64,000 bases of DNA from Lysobacteraceae bacterium SCN 69-320. Its GTDB lineage: Bacteria; Pseudomonadota; Gammaproteobacteria; Xanthomonadales; Rhodanobacteraceae. Each line of letters begins with the position of its first letter. The stretch's first letter is position 1. The stretch spans positions 124,001 to 188,000 of the forward strand of contig MEFP01000008.1 of NCBI GenBank assembly GCA_001725155.1, given 5' to 3'. Positions 27,952 through 36,937 of this stretch are shown in pieces. Under the pieces are notes generated by a model. The model saw nothing but the letters and a program-made list of their open reading frames with translations, did not search any database and was not told the origin of the DNA. The position numbers were made by a program, and so were the translations under genes.

Positions 27952-29010
27952 CTAGTCGACCAGTCGCAGCGGCAGCGCCAGGCGCAGCGCCAGGGCGGTC
28001 TGGCTGTGCACGCCGGTCTTGGCGAACATGATCTTCAGATGCGAGCGCACCGTGTTGTCGGCGATACCCAGGGCGGCAGCGATCGACACCGCGTCGCCGT
28101 ATTCGATCAGGGCCAGACCGACGCGACACTCCGACCCGGTCAGGCCGAACTGCGTGCGCCAGCCCGCGCTGAGCCGCTGGCGCGAAGCCGTGTTCTCGGC
28201 CAGGCGCAGCAGCCAGACGCGCTGCCCGGCATCGTCCAGTACGGTCGCGTCCAGGCCCAGGCCGACGGCATCGCCGTTGCGGCGCAGGCCGAACGCGCGG
28301 CCGGTGCTCGCGGCGTCGGCGCACATCATTGTCCAGTCGTGCTCGAACGCCTCGCGTTCCGCGCCGCAGGCGACCAGTCGTCCACGCAGCTCGGTCAGCA
28401 CCTCGCAGGCCTGCAGGCGCTCGCGGGCGGCGCGATTGGCCTGCAGCACGCGACGCTCGTCGTCGAGCAGCAGCAGCGGAGAAGGCAGCGCATCCAGCGT
28501 CCGGGCGAGCAGGCCGGCAGCCCCCTCGCGGCCGGGCAGGTTGCCGAGCAGTTGCAGGGCGCGCTGCCAATGCGTGCGCAGCGCGTTGCAGCGCTCGCGC
28601 TGCATCGGCGTGAACGGCCCGGCCTCGGCGGGGCGCGCGAGCAGCAGCACGGCGGGGCGCGGCGTGTCGGCCGCCAGCGGCATCAGCAGCAGATGGCGGC
28701 AGCCAAGTGCGGTGCCGGCGTCCGGCAGCCATGTGGTTGCGTCCAGTTCCAGCACCGCGGCGCCGCGCTGCGCGGACAGGCCGAGGGCGAACAGCGCGGC
28801 GAGGCCGGTCCCGGCCTCCGCGCCGAGGGGCGGAGTCAGGCCGGTTGCGGCCTGCCGCCGGACGTCGCCGTCGCGGGTCGGGACCAGCAGCAGGCCCAGC
28901 GCTGCGCCGGCATGCCGGGCCGTGGCCGCGAGCGCTGCATCCCAGGTGATTTCGCCCGCGGCGGCGGCGTACAGGCGATCGACGATGTTCAGGGCGGTGC
29001 GGGTCGACAT
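27952..29010 (-). CDS. LuxR-family transcriptional regulator
   Basis: A 352-residue regulator. The last 65 residues are a LuxR/GerE helix-turn-helix (FGLTGSECRVGLALIEYGD; AAALGIADNTVRSHLKIMFAKTGVHSQTALA). The N-terminal 280 residues are two alanine/leucine-rich globular segments, the second PAS-like (LPSPLLLLDDERRVLQANRAA). No receiver or autoinducer domain is apparent, so the signal is unknown. The ATG at 29010 has GGAG five bases upstream. It diverges from nudE with a 163-bp gap. Confidence 0.82.
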   Translation of the reverse strand: MSTRTALNIVDRLYAAAAGEITWDAALAATARHAGAALGLLLVPTRDGDVRRQAATGLTPPLGAEAGTGLAALFALGLSAQRGAAVLELDATTWLPDAGTALGCRHLLLMPLAADTPRPAVLLLARPAEAGPFTPMQRERCNALRTHWQRALQLLGNLPGREGAAGLLARTLDALPSPLLLLDDERRVLQANRAARERLQACEVLTELRGRLVACGAEREAFEHDWTMMCADAASTGRAFGLRRNGDAVGLGLDATVLDDAGQRVWLLRLAENTASRQRLSAGWRTQFGLTGSECRVGLALIEYGDAVSIAAALGIADNTVRSHLKIMFAKTGVHSQTALALRLALPLRLVD

Positions 29011-29159
29011 GGGGCTCCGGCGCCGGCGTGGAGTGCCGGCAGGCGCAGCCTCAGTGTCGACGGGGCGGTCAATCTCCCAGGGGCGGCCGCGGTGCCGTGC
29101 GCAATCCGCGACTCCGGTCACGTTGCGCTTATCGTCTACGCAACATCACGGCGGCTGCG

Positions 29160-29165
29160 TAGAAT
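29160..29165 (+). promoter_or_regulatory. Candidate -10 element (TAGAAT) for nudE
   Basis: TAGAAT lies eight bases before the nudE ATG, in the divergent gap with the LuxR-type gene. If used, the transcript would be leaderless or nearly so. No good -35 is evident (CTACGC at 18-base spacing is weak). Confidence 0.3.
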
Positions 29166-29173
29166 CGGCGCTC

Positions 29174-29734
29174 ATGCGCGAACGCCCGAAGATCCACGCC
29201 ACCCGTACCGCCGATGCGAGCGGCTTTCTCCAGGTCGAGGAAGTCGATCTCGAATTCTCCAACGGACAGCGCCGCACCTACGAGCGCCTCAAGGGCTCCG
29301 GTCTCGGCGCCGTGATCATCGTGCCGATGCGCGACGACGACACGGTACTGCTGGTGCGCGAGTACGGCGTCGGCGTCGACCGCTACGAGCTGGGCCTGCC
29401 CAAGGGCCGGCTCGATCGCGACGAGACCGTCGAGCAGGGCGCCAACCGCGAGCTCAAGGAAGAAATCGGTTTCGGTGCGCGGCACCTGCGCATATTGACG
29501 ACCTTGTCACTGTCGCCGGCCTACATGACCAGCATGACCCACGTCGTGCTGGCCCAGGAGCTGTATCCGGAACGCCTGGAGGGCGATGAGCCCGAGGAGC
29601 TCGAAGTGATTCCCTGGAAACTGTCCGAGCTGCACACCCTGCTCGGCCATGAGGAAGTCAGCGAAGGCCGCTCCATCGCCGCGCTGTTCATCGCCCGCGA
29701 ATACCTCGCCGGCCGCTTCAGGCCGGGTGCATGA
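29174..29734 (+). CDS. nudE: ADP compounds hydrolase NudE (Nudix)
   Basis: A 186-residue Nudix hydrolase, the NudE length. The complete Nudix box G-x5-E-x7-R-E-U-x-E-E-x-G-U is present as GRLDRDETVEQGANRELK followed by EEIGF. The substrate-specificity stretch after the box (LSLSPAYMTSMTHVVLAQEL) fits NudE. It hydrolyses ADP-ribose, NADH and Ap3A-type compounds. It overlaps cysQ as ATGA, the same pairing seen in E. coli-type gammaproteobacteria. Confidence 0.93.
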   Translation: MRERPKIHATRTADASGFLQVEEVDLEFSNGQRRTYERLKGSGLGAVIIVPMRDDDTVLLVREYGVGVDRYELGLPKGRLDRDETVEQGANRELKEEIGFGARHLRILTTLSLSPAYMTSMTHVVLAQELYPERLEGDEPEELEVIPWKLSELHTLLGHEEVSEGRSIAALFIAREYLAGRFRPGA

Positions 29735-30534
29735 CGCCGCTGCAGCGTGAGCGCCTCTGTGTCGACGTCTGCGCGCTCGCGCGCGAAGCCGGCGACGCGA
29801 TACTGGAGGTCTACGACAGCGACTTCGCCGTCCAGCACAAGGACGACCGCTCGCCGCTGACCGCAGCCGACATCGCCTCGCATCGGGTCATCGTCGCCGG
29901 TCTGAACCGTCTGACGCCGGAGCTGCCGGTGCTGTCGGAGGAGTCGGCCGAGATTCCGTATCTCGAACGCGCGCGCTGGACCCATTACTGGCTCGTCGAT
30001 CCGCTCGACGGCACGCGCGAGTTCGTCAAGCGCAACGGCGAGTTCACCGTCAACATCGCGCTGATCGAGTACGGCCGGCCGCTGCTCGGCGTCGTGCAGG
30101 CGCCGGTCACCGGTGAGATCTGGTATGCCTGGGAAGGCGGCGGCGCGTTCGGCCAGGCGACGCCTGCCGCACCGCCGCGGCGCCTGCAGACGCGGCCGCG
30201 CGCCGTGCCGCTGCTCGTGCCGGGCAGCCGTTCGCACGGCAGCGAGCGCGAGGCCGAGCTGCTGTCGCGCGTCGGTGCGTTCGAGAGGCTGCCGCTGGGC
30301 TCGTCGCTGAAATTCTGCCGCATCGCCGAAGGTGCGGCCGATCTGTATCTGCGCCTCGGGCCGACCTCGGAGTGGGACACGGCCGCGGCGCAATGCGTGC
30401 TCGAACAGGCCGGCGGCGGCGTCGTCGGCCTGGACGGCCTGCCGCTGCGCTGCAATGCGCACGAGACCCTGCTCAACGGCGATTTCATCGCGTACGGCGA
30501 TCCGGCCACCGACTGGGCGCGACTGTTCGCCTGA
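29731..30534 (+). CDS. cysQ: 3'(2'),5'-bisphosphate nucleotidase CysQ
   Basis: A 267-residue inositol-monophosphatase-fold enzyme. Metal ligands are in LPVLSEESAE and WLVDPLDGTREFV (the DPxDGT motif); the C-terminal WDTAAAQCVLEQAGG is the second family signature. It removes the 3'-phosphate from PAP, the by-product of sulfate activation, and so supports sulfur assimilation, consistent with the cysG/cysK/cysB locus at 53-57 kb. The start overlaps nudE by four bases; mazG follows after 20 bp. Confidence 0.95.
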   Translation: MTPLQRERLCVDVCALAREAGDAILEVYDSDFAVQHKDDRSPLTAADIASHRVIVAGLNRLTPELPVLSEESAEIPYLERARWTHYWLVDPLDGTREFVKRNGEFTVNIALIEYGRPLLGVVQAPVTGEIWYAWEGGGAFGQATPAAPPRRLQTRPRAVPLLVPGSRSHGSEREAELLSRVGAFERLPLGSSLKFCRIAEGAADLYLRLGPTSEWDTAAAQCVLEQAGGGVVGLDGLPLRCNAHETLLNGDFIAYGDPATDWARLFA

Positions 30535-30554
30535 GTGCAGCGCAGGAATCCTCC

Positions 30555-31382
30555 ATGGCTTCGATAGACGAACTGCTGGCGATCATGGCCGCGCTGCGCA
30601 ATCCGGCCGGCGGCTGCCCCTGGGATCTGCAGCAGGATTTCGCGACGATCGCGCCGTACACGATCGAAGAGGCCTACGAAGTCGCCGACGCGATCGACCG
30701 CAGCGACATGCCCGCACTCTGCGACGAACTCGGCGATCTGCTGTTCCAGGTCGTGTTCCATGCGCAGATGGCGCGCGAGGCCGGGCATTTCGGCTTCGAC
30801 GACGTGGTTGCGGCGATCTGCGCCAAGATGCTGCGCCGTCACCCGCACGTATTCGGCGAGGCGGCAGTCGCCGATGCCGGCGCGCAGACCGTGGCCTGGG
30901 AAGCGCACAAGCGCGCCGAACGCGCCGCGCGCGGCGAGGACGACGGCAGCGCGCTGGCCGGCATCTCGCGCGGCATGCCCGAATGGCAGCGCGCATTGAA
31001 GCTGCAGAAGCGTGCGGCGACGGTCGGTTTCGACTGGCCCGAGGTCGAGCCGGTGCTGGCCAAGCTGCACGAGGAAATCGACGAGGTGCGCAGCGAATTC
31101 GCCGCCGGCTCGGATCCGGCGCGGCTGACTGACGAGATCGGCGATCTGTTGTTCGTCTGCGTCAACGTCGCGCGGCATGCGAACGTCGACGTCTCCACCG
31201 CGCTGCGCCATGCCAACGCGAAATTCGAGCGCCGCTTCCGGCGCATGGAGCAACTGGCCGGCGACGACGGTCTGGCGGCGCTGGATCTGGCCGCGCAGGA
31301 CCGCCTCTGGGATGCGGCCAAGGCCGAGGAGCGCGGCGCCGGGAGCGCCGATCCGCCGCCGCGCGCGGCGGCGCAGGACTGA
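30555..31382 (+). CDS. mazG: Nucleoside triphosphate pyrophosphohydrolase MazG
   Basis: A 275-residue two-repeat MazG. The first repeat has CPWDLQQDFATI, YTIEEAYEVADAID and DELGDLLFQVVFHAQ; the second has VLAKLHEEIDEVRSEF and LTDEIGDLLFVCVNVARH, giving the E-E-x-x-E and E-x-x-D metal sites. It hydrolyses NTPs to NMPs, a housecleaning role. It completes a nucleotide-hygiene operon with nudE and cysQ. The last 25 residues are a low-complexity tail. Confidence 0.93.
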   Translation: MASIDELLAIMAALRNPAGGCPWDLQQDFATIAPYTIEEAYEVADAIDRSDMPALCDELGDLLFQVVFHAQMAREAGHFGFDDVVAAICAKMLRRHPHVFGEAAVADAGAQTVAWEAHKRAERAARGEDDGSALAGISRGMPEWQRALKLQKRAATVGFDWPEVEPVLAKLHEEIDEVRSEFAAGSDPARLTDEIGDLLFVCVNVARHANVDVSTALRHANAKFERRFRRMEQLAGDDGLAALDLAAQDRLWDAAKAEERGAGSADPPPRAAAQD

Positions 31383-31587
31383 GGCAGTTCGCCCGCCTCG
31401 GCGTGTCGACCGCGGCCGGAAATGGAAGCGGGCGCCGAAGCGCCCGCCGGGTGGTGCAGGAAGCCGATGGGGGCGACTTCCCTTGGGGGGTGGATGACGG
31501 CAGGAGACCCGCATCCGGCATCTAAGATGCCACGCGGCCGGCAAGCGTTGCAGTGCCCGACCATGCCGATGTGCGCATTTCAGCGCT

Positions 31588-32028
31588 TCATTGCGCCGGC
31601 AGTCGCTGCAGGCTTTCGTCGAGGCTCTGGCGCAGGGTCGCAATGGACTTGTCGACGTCGCCGGGCTTGAACTGGTTGAGGGCGATGCGGTTGTAGGCGA
31701 ACTGGCGCACGGTCGGGTTCTCGGTCTTGGCCAGCACGTCCTGGTACAGGGCCGGAATCTCGCTGGCGCGACCGCCGATCAGGTAGAGCCGTTCGAGTTC
31801 GCGCAGATTGCGCACGGTCTGGAACACGGGGCTGTTGCGCATCGCGGCCATGCGTTCGCCGCGGCCCTTGTGCCAGCCCTGCGGCGCCGGCGCGTTCGGA
31901 TCGGAGGTCGTGGCGGCGGTGGTCGAGGTGGAAGCCGGATCGGCGGCGCGTGCGAACTGGGACGGCAGCGCGGCGGCGGCGAGGGCGAGCGCGGCAGCGC
32001 CGGCGACGGCGAGGGTGAGGCGGGACAT
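31588..32028 (-). CDS. Small exported protein of unknown function
   Basis: A 146-residue protein with a clear signal peptide (residues 1-28, AALALAAAALPSQFARA). A Thr/Ala/Pro-rich linker follows, then a helical segment from about 65 to 146 (NLRELERLYLIGGRASEIP; DKSIATLRQSLDESL) resembling a single TPR-like helical pair. No enzyme motif is seen. It stands alone, 205 bp after convergent mazG and divergent from the DUF962 gene. Confidence 0.7.
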   Translation of the reverse strand: MSRLTLAVAGAAALALAAAALPSQFARAADPASTSTTAATTSDPNAPAPQGWHKGRGERMAAMRNSPVFQTVRNLRELERLYLIGGRASEIPALYQDVLAKTENPTVRQFAYNRIALNQFKPGDVDKSIATLRQSLDESLQRLPAQ

Positions 32029-32165
32029 GGCGGACTCCGGTGGGGTGGTGTCGTCCAGGAACGTCCCAGCCCGGCGCCGGTTGACGCTTGGACGCGGCTG
32101 CCGCGGCAGGCTATCGTTGCGTTGCGCGGCGTTCAGCCGCGCCTCTGCGCCTGGAGTGTTGCGGC

Positions 32166-32471
32166 ATGTCCCAGTCTTTCGCGAGCTTCCGCGAGTTCTA
32201 TCCGTTCTATCTCGGCGAGCACAGCAATGTGGTCTGCCGCCGGCTGCACTACATCGGCAGCCTGCTCGTGCTGGCCTGCCTCGCGCTTGCCGTCGTACGC
32301 GGCGATGCCCGCTGGCTGCTGGCCGCTCCGCTGTGCGGCTACGGCTTCGCCTGGGTCGGCCACTTCTTCTTCGAGAAGAACCGGCCGGCGACGTTCTCGC
32401 ACCCGCTGTACAGCTTCGTCGGCGACTGGGTCATGCTGCGCGACATGCTGATCGGCCGCATCCGCTTCTGA
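32166..32471 (+). CDS. DUF962 / Mpo1-like membrane protein
   Basis: A 101-residue protein with the DUF962 pattern: FREFYPFYLGEHSNVVCRRLHYIGS, then GFAWVGHFFFEKNRPATF and YSFVGDWVMLRDML. Two to three hydrophobic segments are present. Yeast Mpo1 in this family is an iron-dependent dioxygenase of 2-hydroxy fatty acids; the histidines in H-S-N-V (near 20), RRLHYIG and VGHFFFEKN match its metal-binding pattern. The bacterial substrate is unknown. The start is the ATG at 32166, matching the conserved N-terminus. Confidence 0.85.
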   Translation: MSQSFASFREFYPFYLGEHSNVVCRRLHYIGSLLVLACLALAVVRGDARWLLAAPLCGYGFAWVGHFFFEKNRPATFSHPLYSFVGDWVMLRDMLIGRIRF

Positions 32472-32492
32472 GTCGTGCGGCGCTGCTGCGGA

Positions 32493-32831
32493 TCAGTCCA
32501 GGAAGATGAAGAACGACGCGGCGACGATCAGGCCGAAGCCGACCAGGTGGTTCCATTTGATCGCCGCGTCGAGATAGAACACCGAGAACGCGACGAACAC
32601 GAGCAGGGTGATGATCTCCTGCACGGTCTTGAGCTGGGCCGGATTGAACACGGCGATGCCGTAGCGGTTGGCCGGCACCTGCAGGCAGTACTCGAAGAAC
32701 GCGATGCCCCAGCTCACGAGCACGACGGCCCAGAGCGGCCGGTCGGTGAACTTGAGATGGCCGTACCAGGCGAACGTCATGAACACGTTCGAGGCCAGCA
32801 GCAGGAGTATCGGGGTCAGGTAGGTGCTCAT
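32493..32831 (-). CDS. DUF486 / DMT-type small membrane protein
   Basis: A 112-residue protein with four transmembrane helices (TPILLLLASNVFMTFAWYGHL; WAVVLVSWGIAFFEYCLQVP; EIITLLVFVAFSVFYLDAAI; GLIVAASFFIF). AWYGHLK and EYCLQVPANRYG are DUF486 signatures. The family resembles half of a drug/metabolite transporter; substrate and partner are unknown. It is convergent with the DUF962 gene. Confidence 0.87.
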   Translation of the reverse strand: MSTYLTPILLLLASNVFMTFAWYGHLKFTDRPLWAVVLVSWGIAFFEYCLQVPANRYGIAVFNPAQLKTVQEIITLLVFVAFSVFYLDAAIKWNHLVGFGLIVAASFFIFLD

Positions 32832-32884
32832 GTGCGGATGCTAGTGCGCTGCCGCGGCGCTGGCTATTGGCCGTATGGCTGCGA

Positions 32885-33205
32885 CTATTCCTGCTCCATG
32901 AAGCGCGACTCGTACAGTACCGCGGCGACGCGTTCTTCCTGGCCGGGCTGGAACTCCAGGCCGAGGTCGTCGCTGCCGACACGCACGACGCGCACGCGCA
33001 GGCCGATCACGGTTTCCTGGTCGAAGATCAGGAACAGCTGGCATTCGGTCGCGATCGGCAGGTTCCAGTTGCGCGGCAGCGCGACGCGGGCGCCGCCCTG
33101 GGACAGATCCTTGACCTCGCTGAGATAGCCCTGGTCGTCGAGCACGAGCATCGCGGCGGAGAACACCGACAGGCGGGGATGACGGCGTTTTTCGGCGTAG
33201 CTCAT
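32885..33205 (-). CDS. PilZ-domain protein
   Basis: A 106-residue stand-alone PilZ domain. The c-di-GMP-binding RRHPR (RxxxR) is near residue 8 and the D-x-S-x-x-G element is DLSQGGARV near 38, both intact, so it should bind c-di-GMP. A strong AAGGAGG site precedes the ATG at 33205. No diguanylate cyclase, phosphodiesterase or pilus gene is adjacent, so the regulated process cannot be assigned. Confidence 0.85.
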   Translation of the reverse strand: MSYAEKRRHPRLSVFSAAMLVLDDQGYLSEVKDLSQGGARVALPRNWNLPIATECQLFLIFDQETVIGLRVRVVRVGSDDLGLEFQPGQEERVAAVLYESRFMEQE

Positions 33206-33309
33206 GCAGCCTCCTTGGCCTCTCGTGTGACGAACCCGTGGCAGGGCTTGTGGCCGCGCAGGCCGCATCGACGATAGAAGCCCGGCCGGCGCTTGGCAAG
33301 CCGAAGGCC

Positions 33310-33315
33310 TACAAT
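33310..33315 (+). promoter_or_regulatory. Candidate -10 element (TACAAT)
   Basis: TACAAT lies 27 bases before the ATG of the exported protein at 33343. No convincing -35 hexamer sits at 16-18 bases, so activity would depend on other contacts. Confidence 0.35.
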
Positions 33316-33342
33316 CGCGCATTCTTTTGAGCGGGGGATCAC

Positions 33343-33954
33343 ATGCGCATCGCTTTCCGCATCGCTGCCGCGCTGCTGCTGGCCTTCGGCGCGGGCGCCG
33401 TCCTGGCCGGCGGCTACGTGCTGACCGTCGACGGCAAGGTCGTCGAACTCGATCTCGACAAGGACGCCGAACTGCTCGTCGGCGGCAAGCCCGTTGCCGT
33501 GCGTCTGCAGCGCAAGGAAGTGCAGCAGTTCCGCGACGGCGGGCTGCGCTTCGACTATCCGGCCAGCGTGCAGCCATCGACGACCGACATCAACGCGAAC
33601 GTGCATCAGGTCATGCTCGTCTCGGCCAACGGCAACGGCGCCATCGTGCAGCGCTATACCGGCCTGGATCCGAATGCGCTGGTCGACCTGATGGTCAGCG
33701 AGACCACGGACGAGGAAGTGGCCGCGGGCTACAAGCGCAAGATCGCGCCGACGACGCGCACCCTGGCCGACGGTCGCGTGCTCAACGGCAAGCAGGCACG
33801 CACCGAATCCAAGGATGAATCCTGGAGCCGTACCATCGTCGCGAGCGGGAATGCCGGCGGCGGCTATCTCGTCGTCACGATGATGGAAGACGAACGCGCC
33901 GCGACCGATGCGGCGATGATCGAGCGCTTCTGGAAGACGCTGAAGCTCGATTGA
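33343..33954 (+). CDS. Exported protein of unknown function
   Basis: A 203-residue protein with a signal peptide (residues 1-22, IAAALLLAFGAGAVLA). The mature part is a mixed alpha/beta domain with regular strand-like stretches (LRFDYPASVQPSTTDINA; HQVMLVSANGNGAIVQRY) and ends in a helix (AAMIERFWKTLKLD). No known motif is recognised. AGCGGGGGATC gives the ribosome-binding site. It is convergent with the DUF418 gene. Confidence 0.65.
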   Translation: MRIAFRIAAALLLAFGAGAVLAGGYVLTVDGKVVELDLDKDAELLVGGKPVAVRLQRKEVQQFRDGGLRFDYPASVQPSTTDINANVHQVMLVSANGNGAIVQRYTGLDPNALVDLMVSETTDEEVAAGYKRKIAPTTRTLADGRVLNGKQARTESKDESWSRTIVASGNAGGGYLVVTMMEDERAATDAAMIERFWKTLKLD

Positions 33955-33973
33955 GCAAGCCGGTACCGCCGGT

Positions 33974-35206
33974 TCAGGCCGTTCCGGCCGCCGCGATTGT
34001 GTCGCGGCGGCGGCGCAGCGGCTGGCGCCGGCCGTAGGTCAGGCTGCGCCAGACCCATTCGGCCGGACCGAAGCGAAAGCGCCGCAGCCACCAGCGGCTG
34101 AGCCAGGTCTGCAGCGCGAACAGCACGATGGCGGCGACCAGTGTTCCGATGAGTCCGTAGCGCGGCCCCAGGCCGAGGCCGGTGCCGTAGAACAGCGATA
34201 CGCCGAGCAGACTCTGGCCGAGATAATGCGTCAGCGCCATGCGTCCGACCGGCGCGAACGCGCCGAGCAGGCGGCGCGCCCTGGTCTGCCAGGCCAGCAC
34301 GACCAGCGCCATGTAGGCCAGCGCGAGTGCGATCGAGCTGGTGCTGCGCGCGATGCTGGAGACATTGCGCGCGGTCGTGCCGGTCCACCAGCCGTCGGCG
34401 AACAGCAGGCGGTGGTCGCGCAGCAGCACACAGGTCGTCAACGCCGCGCCCAGTGGCAGGCTGACGGCCAGCAGGCGGCGCCAGAAGCGCAGATGCTGCT
34501 GCGGCTCCTGCAGCACGCCGGCAAAGCCCAGTGCGGCGCCGAGCAGCAGCCGGCCGAGCACGAAGAACGCGAGACTCCAGTTGGCAACGCGCATGCGCAG
34601 GTCGTAGTCGATGTTCGCCGCGAGCGCGGTGCCGGCATCCGGTGCGGAAAACGCGGCGAAGGCCGCGGCAGCCGCCTCGGCCGCCGGCACCACGCGCGGC
34701 AGCAGCGGCGGAATCAGCGGTCGCAGCAGCGGCAGCGCGAACAGCGCGACGGCCAGCCCGGTCAGGGCGAGCCGGCGCGGGCCCGCATGGCCCAGCGGCA
34801 GCAGCAGCAGACCCAGCGCTGCGTAGTAGCGCAGTATGTCGCCCCACCAGAGCAGCCAGGCGTGGGCGACGCCGATGATCAGCAACAGCAGCAGCCGGCG
34901 CAGATAGCGCCGCGCCGCGGACGGATCGTCGGCCGCGCGCTGCATCTGCAGGGCGAAGCCGACGCCGAACAGCAGCGCGAACAAGGTCGCCGACTTCACG
35001 TCGACGAGTGCGGCCATCACGACGTCGAGCACGCGATCCCAGGAAGCCGTCGGCAACGCCGCGCGCTCGGCTTCGGGCATCAGGGTGTACAGCGAGAAGT
35101 CGCGCAGATTGACCAGCAGCACACCGAACAGCGCCAGCCCGCGCAGCGCGTCGAGCACGTCGTGACGTTGCGCGTCGGCCAGCGGGGCGACGGCGGTCGG
35201 ATTCAT
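33974..35206 (-). CDS. DUF418-domain membrane protein (YeiB-like)
   Basis: A 410-residue polytopic protein. The N-terminus RHDVLDALRGLALFGVLLVNL is the YeiB/acyltransferase-like signature, with about ten hydrophobic helices. The C-terminal DUF418 domain has FAPVGRMALTHYLGQSLLG, LFYGTGLGLG and the end motif RRFRFGPAEWVWRSLTYG. The family is related to membrane acyltransferases, but function is not established. The ATG at 35206 gives the conserved N-terminus; longer readings are low-complexity. Confidence 0.88.
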   Translation of the reverse strand: MNPTAVAPLADAQRHDVLDALRGLALFGVLLVNLRDFSLYTLMPEAERAALPTASWDRVLDVVMAALVDVKSATLFALLFGVGFALQMQRAADDPSAARRYLRRLLLLLIIGVAHAWLLWWGDILRYYAALGLLLLPLGHAGPRRLALTGLAVALFALPLLRPLIPPLLPRVVPAAEAAAAAFAAFSAPDAGTALAANIDYDLRMRVANWSLAFFVLGRLLLGAALGFAGVLQEPQQHLRFWRRLLAVSLPLGAALTTCVLLRDHRLLFADGWWTGTTARNVSSIARSTSSIALALAYMALVVLAWQTRARRLLGAFAPVGRMALTHYLGQSLLGVSLFYGTGLGLGPRYGLIGTLVAAIVLFALQTWLSRWWLRRFRFGPAEWVWRSLTYGRRQPLRRRRDTIAAAGTA

Positions 35207-35982
35207 GCGCCGGTGTTCCTCGCGGACAGGGGCGCTGCGTCCGGCCGGGCGCCTGCAGGGATGGGGCGCCCGGCAGTATGGCGAGGCCGGGCGGGGAACT
35301 CCAGCAGCGTTGCGTAGGCGCCGCTGCACGTAGTGCCGGCGACTTGAATCTGGCGCCGGATCTTCAACGCACGACTGCGGGCGTCGCTGCGGTTCGAGGC
35401 GAAGCAGAGTTTCAGAAACGACAGAAATGAAAGCGTGTTTCAGGCGCGAAAATTGCCTTGTCGCGGGTTTCTGCGAATTCGTCATGGATTGCCTTCGCCG
35501 CTCGTCGTCTGCCTCTTGACGAAGGAGATTCAAAAAATCAAAAGTAAGCCCCGGCTTCACCGGACTTAACAACGTTTCATCGTCCCGTTTGGCAGATCGT
35601 TGCGATTGCGGCGCAATGATCCGATCCGGCGTGGTCGCGGCTTCCCGCCGCGGCGTCTCCGGTGTCGGCTCGGCACCGGAATTTCCAGCGAATAACCGTA
35701 TCTGCGCGGGGCGGAGTGCTTGCGCATCGTCCTGCGACGGGCGCGGCCGTGGTTGCGGCATGCTGCCGTTCGCGCGGCTGCAACGAGTCCGCTGTCGTGC
35801 CGTGGTATCGGTGCTGCGCATTGGACTATGCGTAAAGCTGTACAAAATTTATTTTTGCGGTGATAGACTGCCGGCGCATTCGTTTCGACGAAAACACAAG
35901 CCGGTCGTCGGGTCGGTCGTGCGGCAGGTCGGTGCCGCTTCGCCGTCGTCGTGCGTCAGCTTCGTTGAGCTAGGGGATGCGG
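35207..35982. other. 776-bp intergenic region, partly AT-rich
   Basis: No protein gene is seen. Two stretches are markedly AT-rich for this genome: 35395-35580 (with short repeats of GTTTCAG and an AAAAAATCAAAAG run) and 35820-35900 (with TTGGAC at about 35822 and AAAATTTATTTT downstream). The second is the likely promoter region of the GTPase-roadblock module. The first sits in the leader direction of neither gene clearly and could hide a small RNA or a regulator-binding region. Confidence 0.5.
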
Positions 35983-36933
35983 ATGAGGACGCGCAGAATC
36001 GCCGTCGCCGGTCTGGCCGACGATGCGAGCCAGGCTTTCCGGTCCATGCTGAAGATTCTCGACGGTCGGGGCGGCCTTAGCTGGTCGCTGGTCGCGCCCG
36101 AGGACGCCGAAGTGCTGATCGCCGGGACCCACGGCGACGAACTCGTCGCACGCCGCTGGGCCAAGACCGACAAGCCGCTGGTCGCCGTCTATGAAGGGGC
36201 CGCCGCGCGGCCGATGACGCCGTATACCTTGCACCATCCGTTCCGCGTGATGCAGTTGCTCGGCGTGCTCGACGACATTGATCAGGCGCTCGGCGGCACC
36301 GCCCAGGACACAGCCCGCGGGCGAAGCGCGGCCGGCACGCTGTGGACCTTCGCCGAATCCCTGCGCCTGCTGGCGCGCAGCAGTGCCGGCGGCAACCTGC
36401 ACGTGGCCGGCGAAGGCGCACAGCGCGTGTTCGTTCGCGACGATCTTTCGGTCTATCACGCCGGTGCCGACACGGTGCGTCGTCTCGTCGGCCATTCGCT
36501 GGAGTTGCCGGCACTGCGTCTGGCGAGCGAAGGCCCGCCGGCCGATTTCGTCTGCCGGCCGGTGTTCGAGCTCGCCTGGTTCACGGCCTGGCACGCATCC
36601 GACGCGCTGGCGCCGTGGGTGGATGCGAATGCGCTCTATCGCCTGCGCCGCTGGCCGGATTTCGGCCTGCTGCGCGGTACGCGCGAACAGCTGGCTCTCG
36701 CGGCGCTGCTGACTCATGCGAGCCACAGCCGCGCGCAGCTGATCCAGTCCTCGCGCCAGCCCGCCGCGAACGTCGATCGCTTCCTGAATGCCTGCGCGCT
36801 GGCCGGCGTGCTCGCGAGCGCCGGCGAGGCCGCGCCGGCGGCGGAGCCGGCCGGCACCTTCATCGCGGCTTCCGCTGCGCGGCTCGGCGGCCTGATCCGC
36901 GGCCTGCGTTCGCGTCTGGGCCTGACGAGCTGA
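35983..36933 (+). CDS. Degenerate receiver-like protein, first gene of a GTPase-roadblock module
   Basis: A 316-residue protein that I cannot assign to a named family. Residues 1-100 follow the alternating strand/helix order of a response-regulator receiver (RRIAVAGL; DAEVLIAG; KPLVAVYE; YTLHHPFRVMQLLGVLDDI), but the phospho-acceptor position reads IAG instead of Asp and the conserved Lys-Pro reads HHP, so it should not be phosphorylated. Residues 115-185 look like a small DUF4388-type alpha/beta domain, and 215-280 like a winged helix (LYRLRRWPDFGLLRG). The ATG at 35983 has AGGGG six bases upstream; the ATG at 35977 is too close to it. The GTPase starts four bases after its stop, so the two are one operon. 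Confidence 0.75.
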   Translation: MRTRRIAVAGLADDASQAFRSMLKILDGRGGLSWSLVAPEDAEVLIAGTHGDELVARRWAKTDKPLVAVYEGAAARPMTPYTLHHPFRVMQLLGVLDDIDQALGGTAQDTARGRSAAGTLWTFAESLRLLARSSAGGNLHVAGEGAQRVFVRDDLSVYHAGADTVRRLVGHSLELPALRLASEGPPADFVCRPVFELAWFTAWHASDALAPWVDANALYRLRRWPDFGLLRGTREQLALAALLTHASHSRAQLIQSSRQPAANVDRFLNACALAGVLASAGEAAPAAEPAGTFIAASAARLGGLIRGLRSRLGLTS

Positions 36934-36937
36934 GTGC

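Noticed and set aside
27790..29589. A 599-codon plus-strand frame.
   Set aside because: It is antisense to the LuxR-type gene and runs out of frame into nudE; no motifs.
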